From assembly GCF_000807855.2 (NCBI RefSeq), contig NZ_JRYR02000001.1:2447991-2511990 (forward strand): DNA of 64,000 nucleotides, in the 5' to 3' direction. The translations under genes and the position numbers were made by a program. Within the stretch, counting starts at the first letter, position 1; each line of letters starts with the position of its first letter. The notes below the pieces were generated by a model. It saw only the letters and a list, made by a program, of their open reading frames with translations, had not been told where the DNA came from and ran no database searches. Positions 46,019 through 55,866 of this stretch are shown here, piece by piece. This stretch comes from Flammeovirga pacifica. GTDB lineage: Bacteria; Bacteroidota; Bacteroidia; Cytophagales; Flammeovirgaceae.

Positions 46019-46588
46019 TTACTTCTTTTCATCTAACAATTCTTCATATTTTTTAATAAGTTGCTTTTCTGTGGTTATAGAACTTTGAATAAAGTAACCC
46101 ATTTGAATCAACTTTTCCTTCTCACTTAATAACTGCATTCCAGTAAAAGAGTGTTCCATAAACTTCTCCATGTTATTCATATAAATAGTTTGGAGTTTAT
46201 GTAAGGAATTGAATTTTGATAATTCTTCCAATTTCATATAGGTTACTGCTCCAGATATTTTTGCGGTCTCCCAAGCTGTATCTTCAATAAGTTCAAACTT
46301 CAAAGTAACTTCTCCTTCTGCATCAATTGTATCTCTTTTTTTATCTAAAACCTCTAAATACTGATCAATTAACTCTTTTGTGTTTTTGTGTTCAATAATT
46401 ATAGAGTCAATTTGATTGCGGTTATCCTGTACTTCAAAAAGGATATCACGCTTCGCTTTTTCAGCTAATTCTTGATGTTCATGATCACTCCACAGCGTAT
46501 CAATAAACAAGGCGAACATCACCCCAAACAATACTGAGAAAAATTCTTTTAAATACTTTGAATTTATGTTAGATGATTTCTTTTTCAT
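46019..46588 (-). CDS. Membrane-anchored protein of unknown function
   Basis: A 189-residue protein with one N-terminal membrane segment (about 14-28, FFSVLFGVMFALFID) and a charged helical remainder with likely coiled-coil parts. I recognise no catalytic motif. The start codon overlaps the stop of the porin gene (TAATG), and its stop abuts the next start. It therefore belongs to an outer-membrane operon and might be a periplasm-facing accessory protein. Confidence 0.7.
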   Translation of the reverse strand: MKKKSSNINSKYLKEFFSVLFGVMFALFIDTLWSDHEHQELAEKAKRDILFEVQDNRNQIDSIIIEHKNTKELIDQYLEVLDKKRDTIDAEGEVTLKFELIEDTAWETAKISGAVTYMKLEELSKFNSLHKLQTIYMNNMEKFMEHSFTGMQLLSEKEKLIQMGYFIQSSITTEKQLIKKYEELLDEKK

Positions 46589-48054
46589 TAAAAAGTAAAC
46601 TGTGTTGTAATCATGAAAAAATGCTGTGTATGCGTAGAAGTCTGACTACTTGGTTGTGTATCCCAAAAATATTGACCAGGCACCCAAAAATTATAGGTAG
46701 CACAAATCTCCCAATGTCTATTTAAAGTGATCACAGAAGATAATTGCATCGAGTCGCCTAAATCTCTAGAATTACTTTCTCCAGCTCTTAAAATACCATT
46801 TGATGTATTATAAACAGCATCATGAATACTAGATCTCTGAAAATTCCAATAGGTTAATCTTGACTTTACTACTTTGAAAATAGTAAAATCAACATTAGCA
46901 GACAAAGAAGTTAAGTTCTTTCTGTCCATTGCACCATGTTCTCCAAAAAACTGAGCTACTTGGGGAAACAAAGGATTAAATGTTCCTAACGTTCCATCTC
47001 CTTTATTTTGATCACCTGAAGAATAATCAAACCCTAACCAAACATGTGGTTGTGTTGGAACTTCTGGAAAAGAAACCCCAAATTCTGTTGTGATAGAATA
47101 AGCACGAATATCTTTGTCTCCAAACTTACCAAACTGATACATGGCTTCTACCTCATAATTAAAGATACGCTTGATGGGGCCAGCCAATAAGAAACCTGCT
47201 GTATATCGTTGTTCGTTGGCTACACCATCTTCATACACCGCATTTTCACGATGTAGGCCATAGAAATAGGGTTCAAAATAGGTTTTATTAAAAGACGACC
47301 AACTAGGAACACCAAATCCAGCAGTGGTATTGTATGCTACATCAAAAGATTCATAACGTACTCCCCAGAAGGTAGTGTTCTCATCTCTAGTGGTATAGCC
47401 ATCTGGAACAGGAATAACGGGTTTACTAACAAATGCGACAAGCTTGTTATTATCATTCCCCACATAAAAACCGGCACCATCAAAAGATCGACGAGTAATG
47501 AGCCAATTGCCAGGTGACAATAAACGTTCGTGCCCTGCCTGTAATTCTCTTCGACCTGCCCAAATTCCCATGTAGGTATTGTTATATAGGTCGAATTTAT
47601 ATTCTCCAAAAAGGTTAAGAAAAGCACCGTTAGTTACCGGAGTTCCTGCTCCAAGTCTATCCGAATTATCTTTGGTCGTATTCGAATAAATTCCCTCAGC
47701 AAATACTCTAAAGTTTTTACCGAAATGAATATCCGCATGTGTTCTCAAACGAAGAGTAAATAAACCAGAATTAGGCGATTGGAACTCCTCGTTTACCGTT
47801 GGCATATACCTCACCCTCGCTTGTCCACCAAACGAAGCCCAAATCTTTTTATTTTTTGATAATGGAACAGCTTTAATCTTATCGGACCAATCTCTGGATT
47901 GAGTATCACGAATTGACCAATCTTCTAGTTTCCAATTTTCTTTGTAACGTCTATCTTGATAGCTATCCAATGGCCACGACAAAGAGTCTTGACCCCATGA
48001 AAAAACAGGAATCAATATCAAAAAAATCACGCTTGAACACTGCAGAAATCTCAT
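46588..48054 (-). CDS. Alginate-export-family (AlgE-like) outer-membrane porin
   Basis: A 488-residue outer-membrane barrel, signal peptide ending SWGQ (22). The family pattern is the RTHADIHFGKNFRVFAEG start and the later HVWLGFDYSSGDQNKGDGTLGTF region with FNPLFP, and it ends TTQFTF with aromatic Phe. The family includes porins for anionic sugars and organic acids, so alginate itself is not implied. It is 6 nt downstream of the NAD kinase gene and overlaps the next gene. Confidence 0.82.
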   Translation of the reverse strand: MRFLQCSSVIFLILIPVFSWGQDSLSWPLDSYQDRRYKENWKLEDWSIRDTQSRDWSDKIKAVPLSKNKKIWASFGGQARVRYMPTVNEEFQSPNSGLFTLRLRTHADIHFGKNFRVFAEGIYSNTTKDNSDRLGAGTPVTNGAFLNLFGEYKFDLYNNTYMGIWAGRRELQAGHERLLSPGNWLITRRSFDGAGFYVGNDNNKLVAFVSKPVIPVPDGYTTRDENTTFWGVRYESFDVAYNTTAGFGVPSWSSFNKTYFEPYFYGLHRENAVYEDGVANEQRYTAGFLLAGPIKRIFNYEVEAMYQFGKFGDKDIRAYSITTEFGVSFPEVPTQPHVWLGFDYSSGDQNKGDGTLGTFNPLFPQVAQFFGEHGAMDRKNLTSLSANVDFTIFKVVKSRLTYWNFQRSSIHDAVYNTSNGILRAGESNSRDLGDSMQLSSVITLNRHWEICATYNFWVPGQYFWDTQPSSQTSTHTQHFFMITTQFTF

Positions 48055-48060
48055 GATAAA

Positions 48061-48831
48061 TTAAATACTAAATTGCTCTTTTAGAATTCGATCTTCCAAC
48101 GATTGATCTTTATCAAACAATAAGTGCCTCGTATCTCTATTGTCTTGCCACACCTTTACATGTACTGCATTCTTTACTTCTTTAGCATCTGCCGCTGCAC
48201 CAATTGGTCTTTTTTGTGGATCTAAGTTTTTAATCTCAATCACTACATCATTGGGTAATAATGCGCCTTTCCAACGTCTTGGACGGAATGGTGATACTGG
48301 TGTTAAAGCCAATAAATTTGCATTTAAAGGGATGATAGGACCATGGGCAGAAAAGTTATAAGCTGTTGACCCTGCTGGTGTTGCCACTAAAACTCCATCA
48401 GCATTTAACATGTCTAAAGCTACCTTTCCATTGACAGAAATCTCAAGATTTGCACTCTGCCCAGAATATCTGATGACCGACACTTCATTATAGGCTTTGT
48501 AATGAAAATGCTCTCCTTTATCATCCTCAATATCCACAGAAATAGGGCATAAATGCACATCTTGAGAATTATTGATTCGTTCTAATAAATCTACATCATC
48601 CTTGTATTCATTCAATAAAAAGCCTAGTGTACCTCTGTTCATACCAAATACAGGTTTATCTAAATCAGGATACGTATGAAGTACTTGTAAAAGGAAGCCG
48701 TCACCACCTAAAGCAACTACTACATCGGCCTCATCGACTGCATAGTTTTTATGTACTGACGTCAATAACTGAAAAGCTTCGTCTGATTTTGGGCTACCTG
48801 ATTTTAAAAAGGCTAATTTTTGATATTTCAT
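48061..48831 (-). CDS. nadK: NAD kinase, alphaproteobacterial-type
   Basis: Phosphorylates NAD to NADP. The protein is 256 residues, shorter than the usual Bacteroidota NadK of roughly 290. The GGDG motif (VVALGGDGFLLQVLH) and the NAD-binding TPAGSTAYNFSAHGPI are present. The segment PVSPFRPRRWKGALLP is the form I know from Alphaproteobacteria; the more common form is PTGSTAYSLS. It is likely a second, transferred copy, which is inference. It lies at the head of the porin operon. Confidence 0.88.
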   Translation of the reverse strand: MKYQKLAFLKSGSPKSDEAFQLLTSVHKNYAVDEADVVVALGGDGFLLQVLHTYPDLDKPVFGMNRGTLGFLLNEYKDDVDLLERINNSQDVHLCPISVDIEDDKGEHFHYKAYNEVSVIRYSGQSANLEISVNGKVALDMLNADGVLVATPAGSTAYNFSAHGPIIPLNANLLALTPVSPFRPRRWKGALLPNDVVIEIKNLDPQKRPIGAAADAKEVKNAVHVKVWQDNRDTRHLLFDKDQSLEDRILKEQFSI

Positions 48832-48883
48832 AATAAGTTTTGAATGCTTGGATTGAGTGGATTGTATGATTTATAATTTACTG

Positions 48884-49093
48884 TTATTCTTCGTACAACA
48901 TTTCATATTCAACATCAGCAAAATGTTGTTCTCCTAAGCTTGTTTTTACAATAACAAGAGGATACTGATGCCAATCTTCTACATAGACCTCCTCAATCTC
49001 TCTTGCTTCATCGCCTAAGAAAGGAGCACCAATAATAAATTCTTTTTTCTTGCCGTCTGTATCGATGATCGATACACCTTTAAATTGTTTCAT
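48884..49093 (-). CDS. Small protein of unknown function
   Basis: A 69-residue acidic protein (MKQFKGVSIID start) with no recognised domain. It looks like a small beta-rich fold with charged surface and no membrane segment. It lies 52 nt upstream of the NAD kinase gene on the same strand. Coding is supported by length and position, with no confirmation from family knowledge. Confidence 0.55.
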   Translation of the reverse strand: MKQFKGVSIIDTDGKKKEFIIGAPFLGDEAREIEEVYVEDWHQYPLVIVKTSLGEQHFADVEYEMLYEE

Positions 49094-49174
49094 TTGCTTT
49101 TATGTTTAGGATAAATGTACCACTACTCGAAGAGGCGTTTTTTTCAAACTTTACTAAAAGTAGTATTTTAGAAT

Positions 49175-49208
49175 AGAGGTTTACTCATCAGGTGATGAGC
49201 CAACCTCT
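49175..49208 (-). terminator. Nested hairpin after the MFS transporter gene
   Basis: AGAGGTT/AACCTCT (7 bp) encloses CTCATCA/TGATGAG (7 bp). It lies 15 nt after the MFS stop but has no strong T tract on the minus strand, so its efficiency is uncertain. Confidence 0.5.
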
Positions 49209-49222
49209 ATGGTTTATTAAAT

Positions 49223-50830
49223 TTATTTTTCCTTACCAGGAAGGAAGAAACTTAATATCAACGAGATCACCGTAAAGATGCTGATGATCATAAATGTATC
49301 TGTGAATGCTTTCTCTGCAGAATTATTCACTATCTCTTGATACGCATCTTTTGTTTTTTCTGGTAACTCCTCCTGTATCCAAGCTTTCTCTTCCTCAGGA
49401 GTAATTTCCATAAATGTATCTTCCAATTCGATGACAATTTCCTCTTTGGCTGTTTCCGATAACTGAAGTTCTTCAGTCGTTTCGTAACCATCTACCATAT
49501 TTGAATACACCGAACCGAATAAGATGGATCCTGCGAAGGCAATGGCAAAACCTTGCCCTACAATTTCTTTCATTGTTTCTGATAATCCAGAAGCTTCTCC
49601 ATCTTGAGATGAAGGTACTTTTATCATCGTTAATGTAGCAATTTGTGCCATCACTAAACCACAACCAACACCGAATACTAACGCTCCTGATATCGTTGAC
49701 ATCCAAGTCATCTCAACAGAAGTTTGTTGTGTCAATAAGAAAGATCCTCCTAGAATAATCGCAAAGCCAACAATCACGATAAGTTTCGGAGAAATCTTCT
49801 CTCCTAAACTTGCTGTACCGAAAGCTGTGAAGGCAACACCAATAGAAATTGGTAATGTTGTTAATGCCGTATCAAACGAATCTAATCCAGCAGCCGATTG
49901 TACGAAGACTGAAACGGTAAATAATACTGCAGCAATCAAGAAGTACAATAAAGCTTGAATTGTCATCCCGATAGAGAAAGGAATGTTTTTCAAAATTGAA
50001 GCACTCAATAATGGTGTTTCTCCTTTGGCTGTCAACGCTGCTCCTCTCTTAAAGAAAACAATCAATAAAACCACGGCAATAGCATACATAATAGGTACGA
50101 TAGATAATCCACCTAAAGGAATGACCGTCCCTCCGACATCAAATGGTCTTTTTTCCATTAACCAACCAAACTCTGATGCCATTGTTGTTGCAATCAAGAA
50201 AGTACCGAAAGCCAAAACTGATAATACTACTGATAGGATATCAATTTTAATGGATGAATCTTTTTCTGTTTCTGGTAAGGTGAATGCAGCTAAAATCGTC
50301 AATACACCAAATGCAGGTGATAAACCTAAAGCGATTCTCCATGACACGACAGAAGCTAAATAACCAACAATTACTGGTGCTAAAGCAGAGATAATAGATA
50401 ATACTGCTCCATAAATGGCAAAAGCTGAAGCTCTTTGAGATCCATCGTAGAAATACATAATTAATGCGATAGATGTCGGAATGACTAATACCATTCCGAA
50501 AGGCCATATCAATGCCCATGCAATACTAAATATCGTAGAGTTAGGAGCTAAAACCACTATCGTAAGACCAACTGTGTAAATGATCGATCCGATAATAAAT
50601 ACTTTTTTCTTCCCTATTTTATCGCCTAAACGTCCTGCGGTAACCATCAAAGTACCAGCAATTAAAGACGCTGACACGATCACCATTTGTAGACCCGATA
50701 CCGACCAATTGAGATCTTGTACAATAGGTGCAATCAAAACGTTAATACTAAAGGATGTAATGTACATCATCACCATCGAGAGGATGATTACGATTAACGG
50801 TTTCCAGTTCATTTTTTCTTGTGTGCTCAT
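49223..50830 (-). CDS. DHA2-type MFS transporter (14 membrane segments)
   Basis: Proton-driven inner-membrane transporter of 535 residues. Its shape is that of the 14-TM drug/efflux group (EmrB/QacA-like), with about 14 hydrophobic segments, the motif-A region GRLGDKIGKKKVF, and an acidic helical stretch (about 450-505) before the last helix, which is common in this group. It lies 13 nt after the metallohydrolase gene and is probably in the same operon. It could import or export the substrate of the cluster; the family mostly exports. Confidence 0.85.
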   Translation of the reverse strand: MSTQEKMNWKPLIVIILSMVMMYITSFSINVLIAPIVQDLNWSVSGLQMVIVSASLIAGTLMVTAGRLGDKIGKKKVFIIGSIIYTVGLTIVVLAPNSTIFSIAWALIWPFGMVLVIPTSIALIMYFYDGSQRASAFAIYGAVLSIISALAPVIVGYLASVVSWRIALGLSPAFGVLTILAAFTLPETEKDSSIKIDILSVVLSVLAFGTFLIATTMASEFGWLMEKRPFDVGGTVIPLGGLSIVPIMYAIAVVLLIVFFKRGAALTAKGETPLLSASILKNIPFSIGMTIQALLYFLIAAVLFTVSVFVQSAAGLDSFDTALTTLPISIGVAFTAFGTASLGEKISPKLIVIVGFAIILGGSFLLTQQTSVEMTWMSTISGALVFGVGCGLVMAQIATLTMIKVPSSQDGEASGLSETMKEIVGQGFAIAFAGSILFGSVYSNMVDGYETTEELQLSETAKEEIVIELEDTFMEITPEEEKAWIQEELPEKTKDAYQEIVNNSAEKAFTDTFMIISIFTVISLILSFFLPGKEK

Positions 50831-50843
50831 TTGTTTAGTTCAT

Positions 50844-52955
50844 TTATGGTCTCACAATTTCTTTTTTTCTATTGATGTAATACTCTTTCGTCTGGTCAAT
50901 CCATGTTCTTAAATAAGAACGAAAAGCATCTAACATTTCTTCTGTACGATCAGGACTTTCCCAAGCCTCATTATCATGTCTCTCGTACTTCATTTCTTTC
51001 ACTTGCTCCATTCTGTCTAAAAGCATATCAATAATCTGAGGTGCTTTTTCTTTAGACCAAGTGGGTTGCCCATCTACCTCAATATAAATCGGAGAAGTAT
51101 GTGCTTGGATACGTTTAGTGAAGTCACTTTGGAACACAATATCATGTGCTTTTTCTCCATGTACTTTCACTGCTACCCAACAACTTTTATCGGCAGGAAT
51201 TTCCAATTCAATGTCAATTTCCTTTTGCCCTTTTTCTAACTCGATTTCTTTAACCACATCTCCATTTACAATGATGCTTGCATATTTCAATAAATCCCAA
51301 CTTGGAACGATGTAGCCTTTTCCCTTGATTGTTAACGTCTCTCCTTTCTTCACTTTTAAAGTTGAACCGATATCATTTCCATTGATTTTAAAGTCAATCA
51401 TTGGACCATTAGAAACAAAAGATTTTCCTTCTTGAAGTGCTTTATTCCAAGCATCAGGAGTAAATTCTCCATCTACTTTTACAAATGTTCTAACTGATCC
51501 TGGTAATGACATATAAGGCCAATCTGAACCGGCTGCCGCACTTAATTTAAACCCTAAGTTTAAGAAAGCATACCAGTCATTTAAGTTTAAAGAATGGTAT
51601 TGGAATATTTCGACGAAGTCAATTTCATTTTCAGGAGCCAACATAGCCAAAGCAATATTTTGTTGGAACTGAGCAAAATCCATATGTGCTACACCAAAAA
51701 CTCCACCTTGTTTGTGTACTTCTTTAGATACTTTATCATAGTGGAAGTATTCATCAGGATAACGAACAAATTCATCCTGCCCCATGGCTAAAACGTGACC
51801 TAAAAAGTCTGTTCTAGGGTCTTCTTGCCCTGAGGCGATGTAGTAATCTTTTTCCTTGTATTGCCCTTCTTTACCCCAAGCATATTGATCAAAGTGAGTC
51901 GTCACTGAGTTTCCTAAAGCATAGAGCCAGTGCATGTGTAAATCTGCAGCTCTTGCATGTGCAATCTGATTAGGATTTGCTGTAGCATTTTGTCTAGAGA
52001 AGTGGTTATGAACATCACCAGAGTACCATCCTTTAGAAGGCATATCCAATAGGTGTTCTATATGAATATTGATCGCATTATCTTTTCCTTCTTTAATTTC
52101 AATTTCTTTCTGAAGAATGGGATACTCGGGGCCTTTCATTACTACCAAAGTATATTTTCCTGCAGGGATATTTGCTTGATAAAAACCATCAATATACATC
52201 GTATAGTGATTCTTATTTGGCCAATTGATTTGATCTAGTTCTTCTCTGATCTCTACAGATCTCACTTTTGTTTCAAAGAATTGTAACTCAATAGCACTTT
52301 CTGTTGGAAGAGGCATTCTGCCAGTGGCATCATACAAACCAATTTGTGCTGCTACTCTTTCTTTAGATTTCTTTTCAAATAGGTTTAACTGAAGGTTACC
52401 TTTAGCATTTCTTTTCGTAGCATCTCCTATCAATTCAAACTGAATATCACGAATAAAAAGAAGCTTATTAGACATATCCAAACCTGCTGAAATAGCAAAA
52501 TCTGTTTGGCCATACCCTCTATTAGCAAATCGAGCTCTGTCTAATACAAACTCATACTTTTGCCATCCTTTTGTTCCTTCCGGAATTTCAATTCTATGCA
52601 CAGATTCAACAACGCCGTTTCTATCATAAGCATAGAAAAACTCATTCAAATTACTTGCATTCAACTCCACAGTTACTTTCACTTGTTGATCTATATCAAA
52701 AGCAAACTGATCTGAAATACTAAAGCCCAAGGCAATACCGTAAAGTATTTTTTCTCCTCCGTCTTCTTTCACCCCTGCTCTTGATGGATCATTATCCACT
52801 CTCAATCCCATCGTTTGGAAAACGCCTGTTGCAATGGTTTTATCAATCTGACTAGTATGCCAATCTAACTCAAAAGTACCTGATGCATTATCAGGATGGT
52901 GAGCTAATACAGGAATGGTTAGTAGCCAACATAAACATAGTAGTATATTTTTCAT
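50844..52955 (-). CDS. CehA/McbA-family metallohydrolase (PHP domain), secreted
   Basis: A roughly 703-residue protein with signal peptide (LCLCWLLTIPVLAHH). An N-terminal beta-sandwich region (about 30-240) precedes a PHP-type metal-dependent hydrolase domain (SGDVHNHFSRQN near 310, then SAAAGSDWPYMSLPGS), with a C-terminal region typical of the family. The frame opens with TTG at 52973, but ATG 52955 behind AAGAAGAGA is the better start. Family members hydrolyse various ester or amide bonds, so the substrate cannot be named. It follows the decarboxylase gene after a palindromic repeat. Confidence 0.82.
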   Translation of the reverse strand: MKNILLCLCWLLTIPVLAHHPDNASGTFELDWHTSQIDKTIATGVFQTMGLRVDNDPSRAGVKEDGGEKILYGIALGFSISDQFAFDIDQQVKVTVELNASNLNEFFYAYDRNGVVESVHRIEIPEGTKGWQKYEFVLDRARFANRGYGQTDFAISAGLDMSNKLLFIRDIQFELIGDATKRNAKGNLQLNLFEKKSKERVAAQIGLYDATGRMPLPTESAIELQFFETKVRSVEIREELDQINWPNKNHYTMYIDGFYQANIPAGKYTLVVMKGPEYPILQKEIEIKEGKDNAINIHIEHLLDMPSKGWYSGDVHNHFSRQNATANPNQIAHARAADLHMHWLYALGNSVTTHFDQYAWGKEGQYKEKDYYIASGQEDPRTDFLGHVLAMGQDEFVRYPDEYFHYDKVSKEVHKQGGVFGVAHMDFAQFQQNIALAMLAPENEIDFVEIFQYHSLNLNDWYAFLNLGFKLSAAAGSDWPYMSLPGSVRTFVKVDGEFTPDAWNKALQEGKSFVSNGPMIDFKINGNDIGSTLKVKKGETLTIKGKGYIVPSWDLLKYASIIVNGDVVKEIELEKGQKEIDIELEIPADKSCWVAVKVHGEKAHDIVFQSDFTKRIQAHTSPIYIEVDGQPTWSKEKAPQIIDMLLDRMEQVKEMKYERHDNEAWESPDRTEEMLDAFRSYLRTWIDQTKEYYINRKKEIVRP

Positions 52956-52993
52956 TCTCTTCTTAGTAATCAAATAGAGAGGTTATTTTTAGG

Positions 52994-53031
52994 CATCAAA
53001 AGCCCAGGACTTAAGTCCTGGGTTGATGATG
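52994..53031. repeat. REP-like palindrome with 20-nt perfect core
   Basis: CCCAGGACTTAAGTCCTGGG (53003-53022) is fully palindromic, flanked by CATCAA on the left and TTGATG on the right. It lies between the decarboxylase and metallohydrolase genes. Such elements often occur in many copies, which cannot be tested here. Confidence 0.7.
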
Positions 53032-53053
53032 TTATTATATTTATATCAAATGA

Positions 53054-54439
53054 CTAAATGTCTTTCAATCTTTCTGGAACAACGTGTCTAGAGAATACCT
53101 CGTCTTGTGTTTCTGGTGTTTTCACCCACTCTACTGTATCTCCTTTTACCATCACCATACCAGGACGTGGTAAAGCATTAAAGTTACAAGTATAAGGTTC
53201 GATGTATGAACCTGTATTTAAAAACGCAAGCGTATCACCTTTTTCTAATTGAGGCATTTTGTACTGCTCTGCTAAACAATCGTAGTTACAAGTGATACCC
53301 ACAACATCCACAGGAGTATCATATGTTTTATCTGCTTTGTTACAAGCTACCAAATCAAATGGAGGAATTACATTTAAACCACCTACACTTAAGAAAGTCT
53401 CCGAGGTATCTGTTTCAGCCCATTGGTAATCCATACCATTAGCCGTTTCATGCTTCATGTTATGTACTTTAAATAAGTGGATACCACTTTCATTATACAT
53501 TGCACGACCTGGCTCAATTTCTAAGATTACACCGTCTGAAGAAAGACCGATTGCTTTCATTCCATTTCTGAAAGTTTCCGTAATTACTTTCGCGAAATCT
53601 TCCATATGAGGTGTTTCATAATCTGTTACTGCTACACGAGATTCTTTATCCATGTCTGAAGGGAAACCACCACCAACAGAAACAATAGATGGAGACCAGT
53701 TATTACCTACACCATCATGAATTTCCTTGATCATGTCTACAATAGATTGAACTAAAGATTGCCAGAAAATAGGCTTCTTAGAGTGACGGCCAGCATGTGT
53801 ATGCACACCTACCAATTTCACATTAGGACAATCAGCAAATTGAGGTAACATTTCTCTTACCTCAGAAGTAGGAATACCATATTTTACTGTTTGTGTCATC
53901 TCACGAATCAAACGAGCAGGGAAAAAGTCTGAAGGCTCATCCAAGTCTTTCATATAAGGCTTGATACGCAACATCACATGTGCTTCTTTCCCTAATTCTT
54001 TGGCGATTCTTTGACAAACACCAAGTTCATCTTTGTTATCTAAAACAATATGGATACCTAGATCAATTGCTTTACGGATAATATCATCAGATTTAATTGA
54101 ACCGTTTACAGCGATATCTTCGTAAGGTACTCCACCTCTGATAGCTGTTTCTAATTCACCAGCTCCAAAAGTATCACAACCACAACCCGCTTGAGTTAAT
54201 ACTCTTCTTACTGCTACTGTTGGATTAGCTTTTACCGCAGCCATCACACGAATTCTTCCCTCAGGATAGAACTTTTGGAAAGTATTTTGGAAAGCAAGGT
54301 AATTTTTAACCAAGATATTTTCAGATACTACAAATAAAGGAGTACCAAATTTTTCTGCAATTTCTACAGTGTTTACGTCCTCGATGTATAAATCTCCATC
54401 TTTAACGCTTAACAACGGATTCATTTTGATATCGCTCAT
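53054..54439 (-). CDS. Type III PLP decarboxylase (diaminopimelate/ornithine decarboxylase-like)
   Basis: A 461-residue fold-type III PLP enzyme. The Schiff-base lysine is in AAVKANP, followed by CDTFGAGELETA, HTHAGRHS, VGGGFPSD and EPGRAMYNESG; the second-domain CNYDCLAEQY carries the Cys and Asp seen at dimer active sites. It resembles LysA but HTHAGRHS replaces the LysA HIGSQ-type segment, so a different amino acid is likely decarboxylated. A housekeeping lysA would more often stand with lysine genes; here it is with a ureohydrolase and dehydrogenases. Confidence 0.85.
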   Translation of the reverse strand: MSDIKMNPLLSVKDGDLYIEDVNTVEIAEKFGTPLFVVSENILVKNYLAFQNTFQKFYPEGRIRVMAAVKANPTVAVRRVLTQAGCGCDTFGAGELETAIRGGVPYEDIAVNGSIKSDDIIRKAIDLGIHIVLDNKDELGVCQRIAKELGKEAHVMLRIKPYMKDLDEPSDFFPARLIREMTQTVKYGIPTSEVREMLPQFADCPNVKLVGVHTHAGRHSKKPIFWQSLVQSIVDMIKEIHDGVGNNWSPSIVSVGGGFPSDMDKESRVAVTDYETPHMEDFAKVITETFRNGMKAIGLSSDGVILEIEPGRAMYNESGIHLFKVHNMKHETANGMDYQWAETDTSETFLSVGGLNVIPPFDLVACNKADKTYDTPVDVVGITCNYDCLAEQYKMPQLEKGDTLAFLNTGSYIEPYTCNFNALPRPGMVMVKGDTVEWVKTPETQDEVFSRHVVPERLKDI

Positions 54440-54468
54440 GATTCTATCTATTTAATGTTTTTTGATTC

Positions 54469-55212
54469 TTAAAGAAAGACTACAAGGGCCAAACGAGCAG
54501 TGTGATTATCATCTTTAAATACTCCTCTGTAAAAACCACTAAGTTGTAGCTTATCTGATAATGCGTATTGTGCAATAAATTCTTGTATGTAACGGTCGTT
54601 TCTTTCCATTCCTATGTTACTTGCCGTGTAAATTGGTGTAACTTGAAGGAACATCTTCTCACTCAAAATAATTGGAGTGATGATCTGAAACGACATTCCG
54701 TGTTGAGAATCTTGAAATAAACCTGGTCTTTCTAATACCGGTGAAGAAGTGTACTGATAAGAAAGAATTGGGAACATTTGTATCCAATCTGCTATCATTA
54801 AACCTACTGTAACACCAGGTTGTATTAACCAAGTTCCAGATCCTAAACCATGATCGTAATTCCCTGTAGGAGCAAAAATGTCTACCGATGGACCAAATGC
54901 TCCGAAGAACTTATCATAGTTTTTATAGGGGAGATAAAAATATCTCGCTCTAAAATCTCCAATGCCTGTTTTACCGGTCTCTGTATTATGCAATAAAGGC
55001 ATCTCTGCTAAGATCAAGTGTGCTTCACTTGGTGCAAACATAAACTCGGCTCTATACCCATATGTATCTGCTCCATTTTTAGAATAGTTGTATTCTAAGT
55101 GGTTGTACAGCTGCGTATAAAAGTTCGTGGGCTTTGAAGCGTCTATTTCTTCTTGTGCGAAAATGAAGTTTGATAAAAGAAGAAGAGTGAATAGTGAAAT
55201 AAAATGTTTCAT
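54469..55212 (-). CDS. Outer-membrane beta-barrel protein, unknown substrate
   Basis: A 247-residue protein with signal peptide ending FIFAQ and alternating hydrophobic strands ending VVFL, in the pattern of a small 10-12-strand barrel of the type annotated as transporter or phenol-degradation MetA-like. No motif fixes a substrate. It lies 29 nt upstream of the decarboxylase gene and 8 nt after the membrane-protein gene, so it probably belongs to the same operon and could admit its substrate. Confidence 0.6.
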   Translation of the reverse strand: MKHFISLFTLLLLSNFIFAQEEIDASKPTNFYTQLYNHLEYNYSKNGADTYGYRAEFMFAPSEAHLILAEMPLLHNTETGKTGIGDFRARYFYLPYKNYDKFFGAFGPSVDIFAPTGNYDHGLGSGTWLIQPGVTVGLMIADWIQMFPILSYQYTSSPVLERPGLFQDSQHGMSFQIITPIILSEKMFLQVTPIYTASNIGMERNDRYIQEFIAQYALSDKLQLSGFYRGVFKDDNHTARLALVVFL

Positions 55213-55220
55213 AGTAATAT

Positions 55221-55865
55221 TTAATGACCAGCTCTGATGCTAGTTCTTGCTAATAAATAATTGGCTATTGGTACTAAAGCAACCATGCCTGCTAACCAAG
55301 CGAGGAAACTGATATATGATAAACCTATACAAGCTAACGCTACTACCGGGTCAGCTAAAATTTCATTGGATAACACCTTGATTCTTTCATTGGTCATATC
55401 CTCTTTAAGCATATCATTTTTCTTTGCATGATGCAGTTTCCAATACGAAAAGATGCCTAATAATCCCCATACACCACTAAAAATGGCTCTTGAATGAGGT
55501 TGATCTGAAGTGAACTCAATGTTCATTTCAAAATAAGGATAGAGACACAGGAGAAAGAAGTAACCAAAGGTGATTAATATCTGATTGAGGTTGGTAGATC
55601 TCATCGAATGATGTACTTCGACGAATTTAAACCAATGGATGACTAATATTAAGAAACCAGCTACATATGGAAGAAATGGTTTATCCCAAATCAATTGAGA
55701 ATCAATCACTTTTTCTCCTTCTACAATTTCTGTTTCCACATCAAAAACAATCAATCCCAAAACTGGGGTGGTCATACTAATTGTAAAAAGTAGCATACCT
55801 AAATGTTTTACATAATCCAGAAAGTAGGTGTAATCTCTAGGTTGTTGTATTTCTTGTAATGCCAT
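55221..55865 (-). CDS. Inner-membrane protein, weakly TMEM175/DUF1211-like
   Basis: A 214-residue protein with about five membrane segments (near 22-42, 68-90, 97-112, 128-145 and 175-205). The YVAGFLILVIHWFKFVEVHH region recalls the TMEM175/DUF1211 pattern of potassium-channel-like proteins, but the family signature FSDG is absent, so this is only a hint. It sits 1 nt after the deaminase stop, in the operon. No function is claimed. Confidence 0.5.
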   Translation of the reverse strand: MALQEIQQPRDYTYFLDYVKHLGMLLFTISMTTPVLGLIVFDVETEIVEGEKVIDSQLIWDKPFLPYVAGFLILVIHWFKFVEVHHSMRSTNLNQILITFGYFFLLCLYPYFEMNIEFTSDQPHSRAIFSGVWGLLGIFSYWKLHHAKKNDMLKEDMTNERIKVLSNEILADPVVALACIGLSYISFLAWLAGMVALVPIANYLLARTSIRAGH

Positions 55866-55866
55866 A

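Noticed and set aside
46588..48054. Dedicated alginate pathway
   Set aside because: Only the porin resembles AlgE; no alginate synthesis or lyase genes are near, and the family transports other anions.
48061..48831. Diacylglycerol kinase-type protein
   Set aside because: GGDG occurs in both, but the TPAGSTAYNFSAHGP segment is that of NAD kinases.
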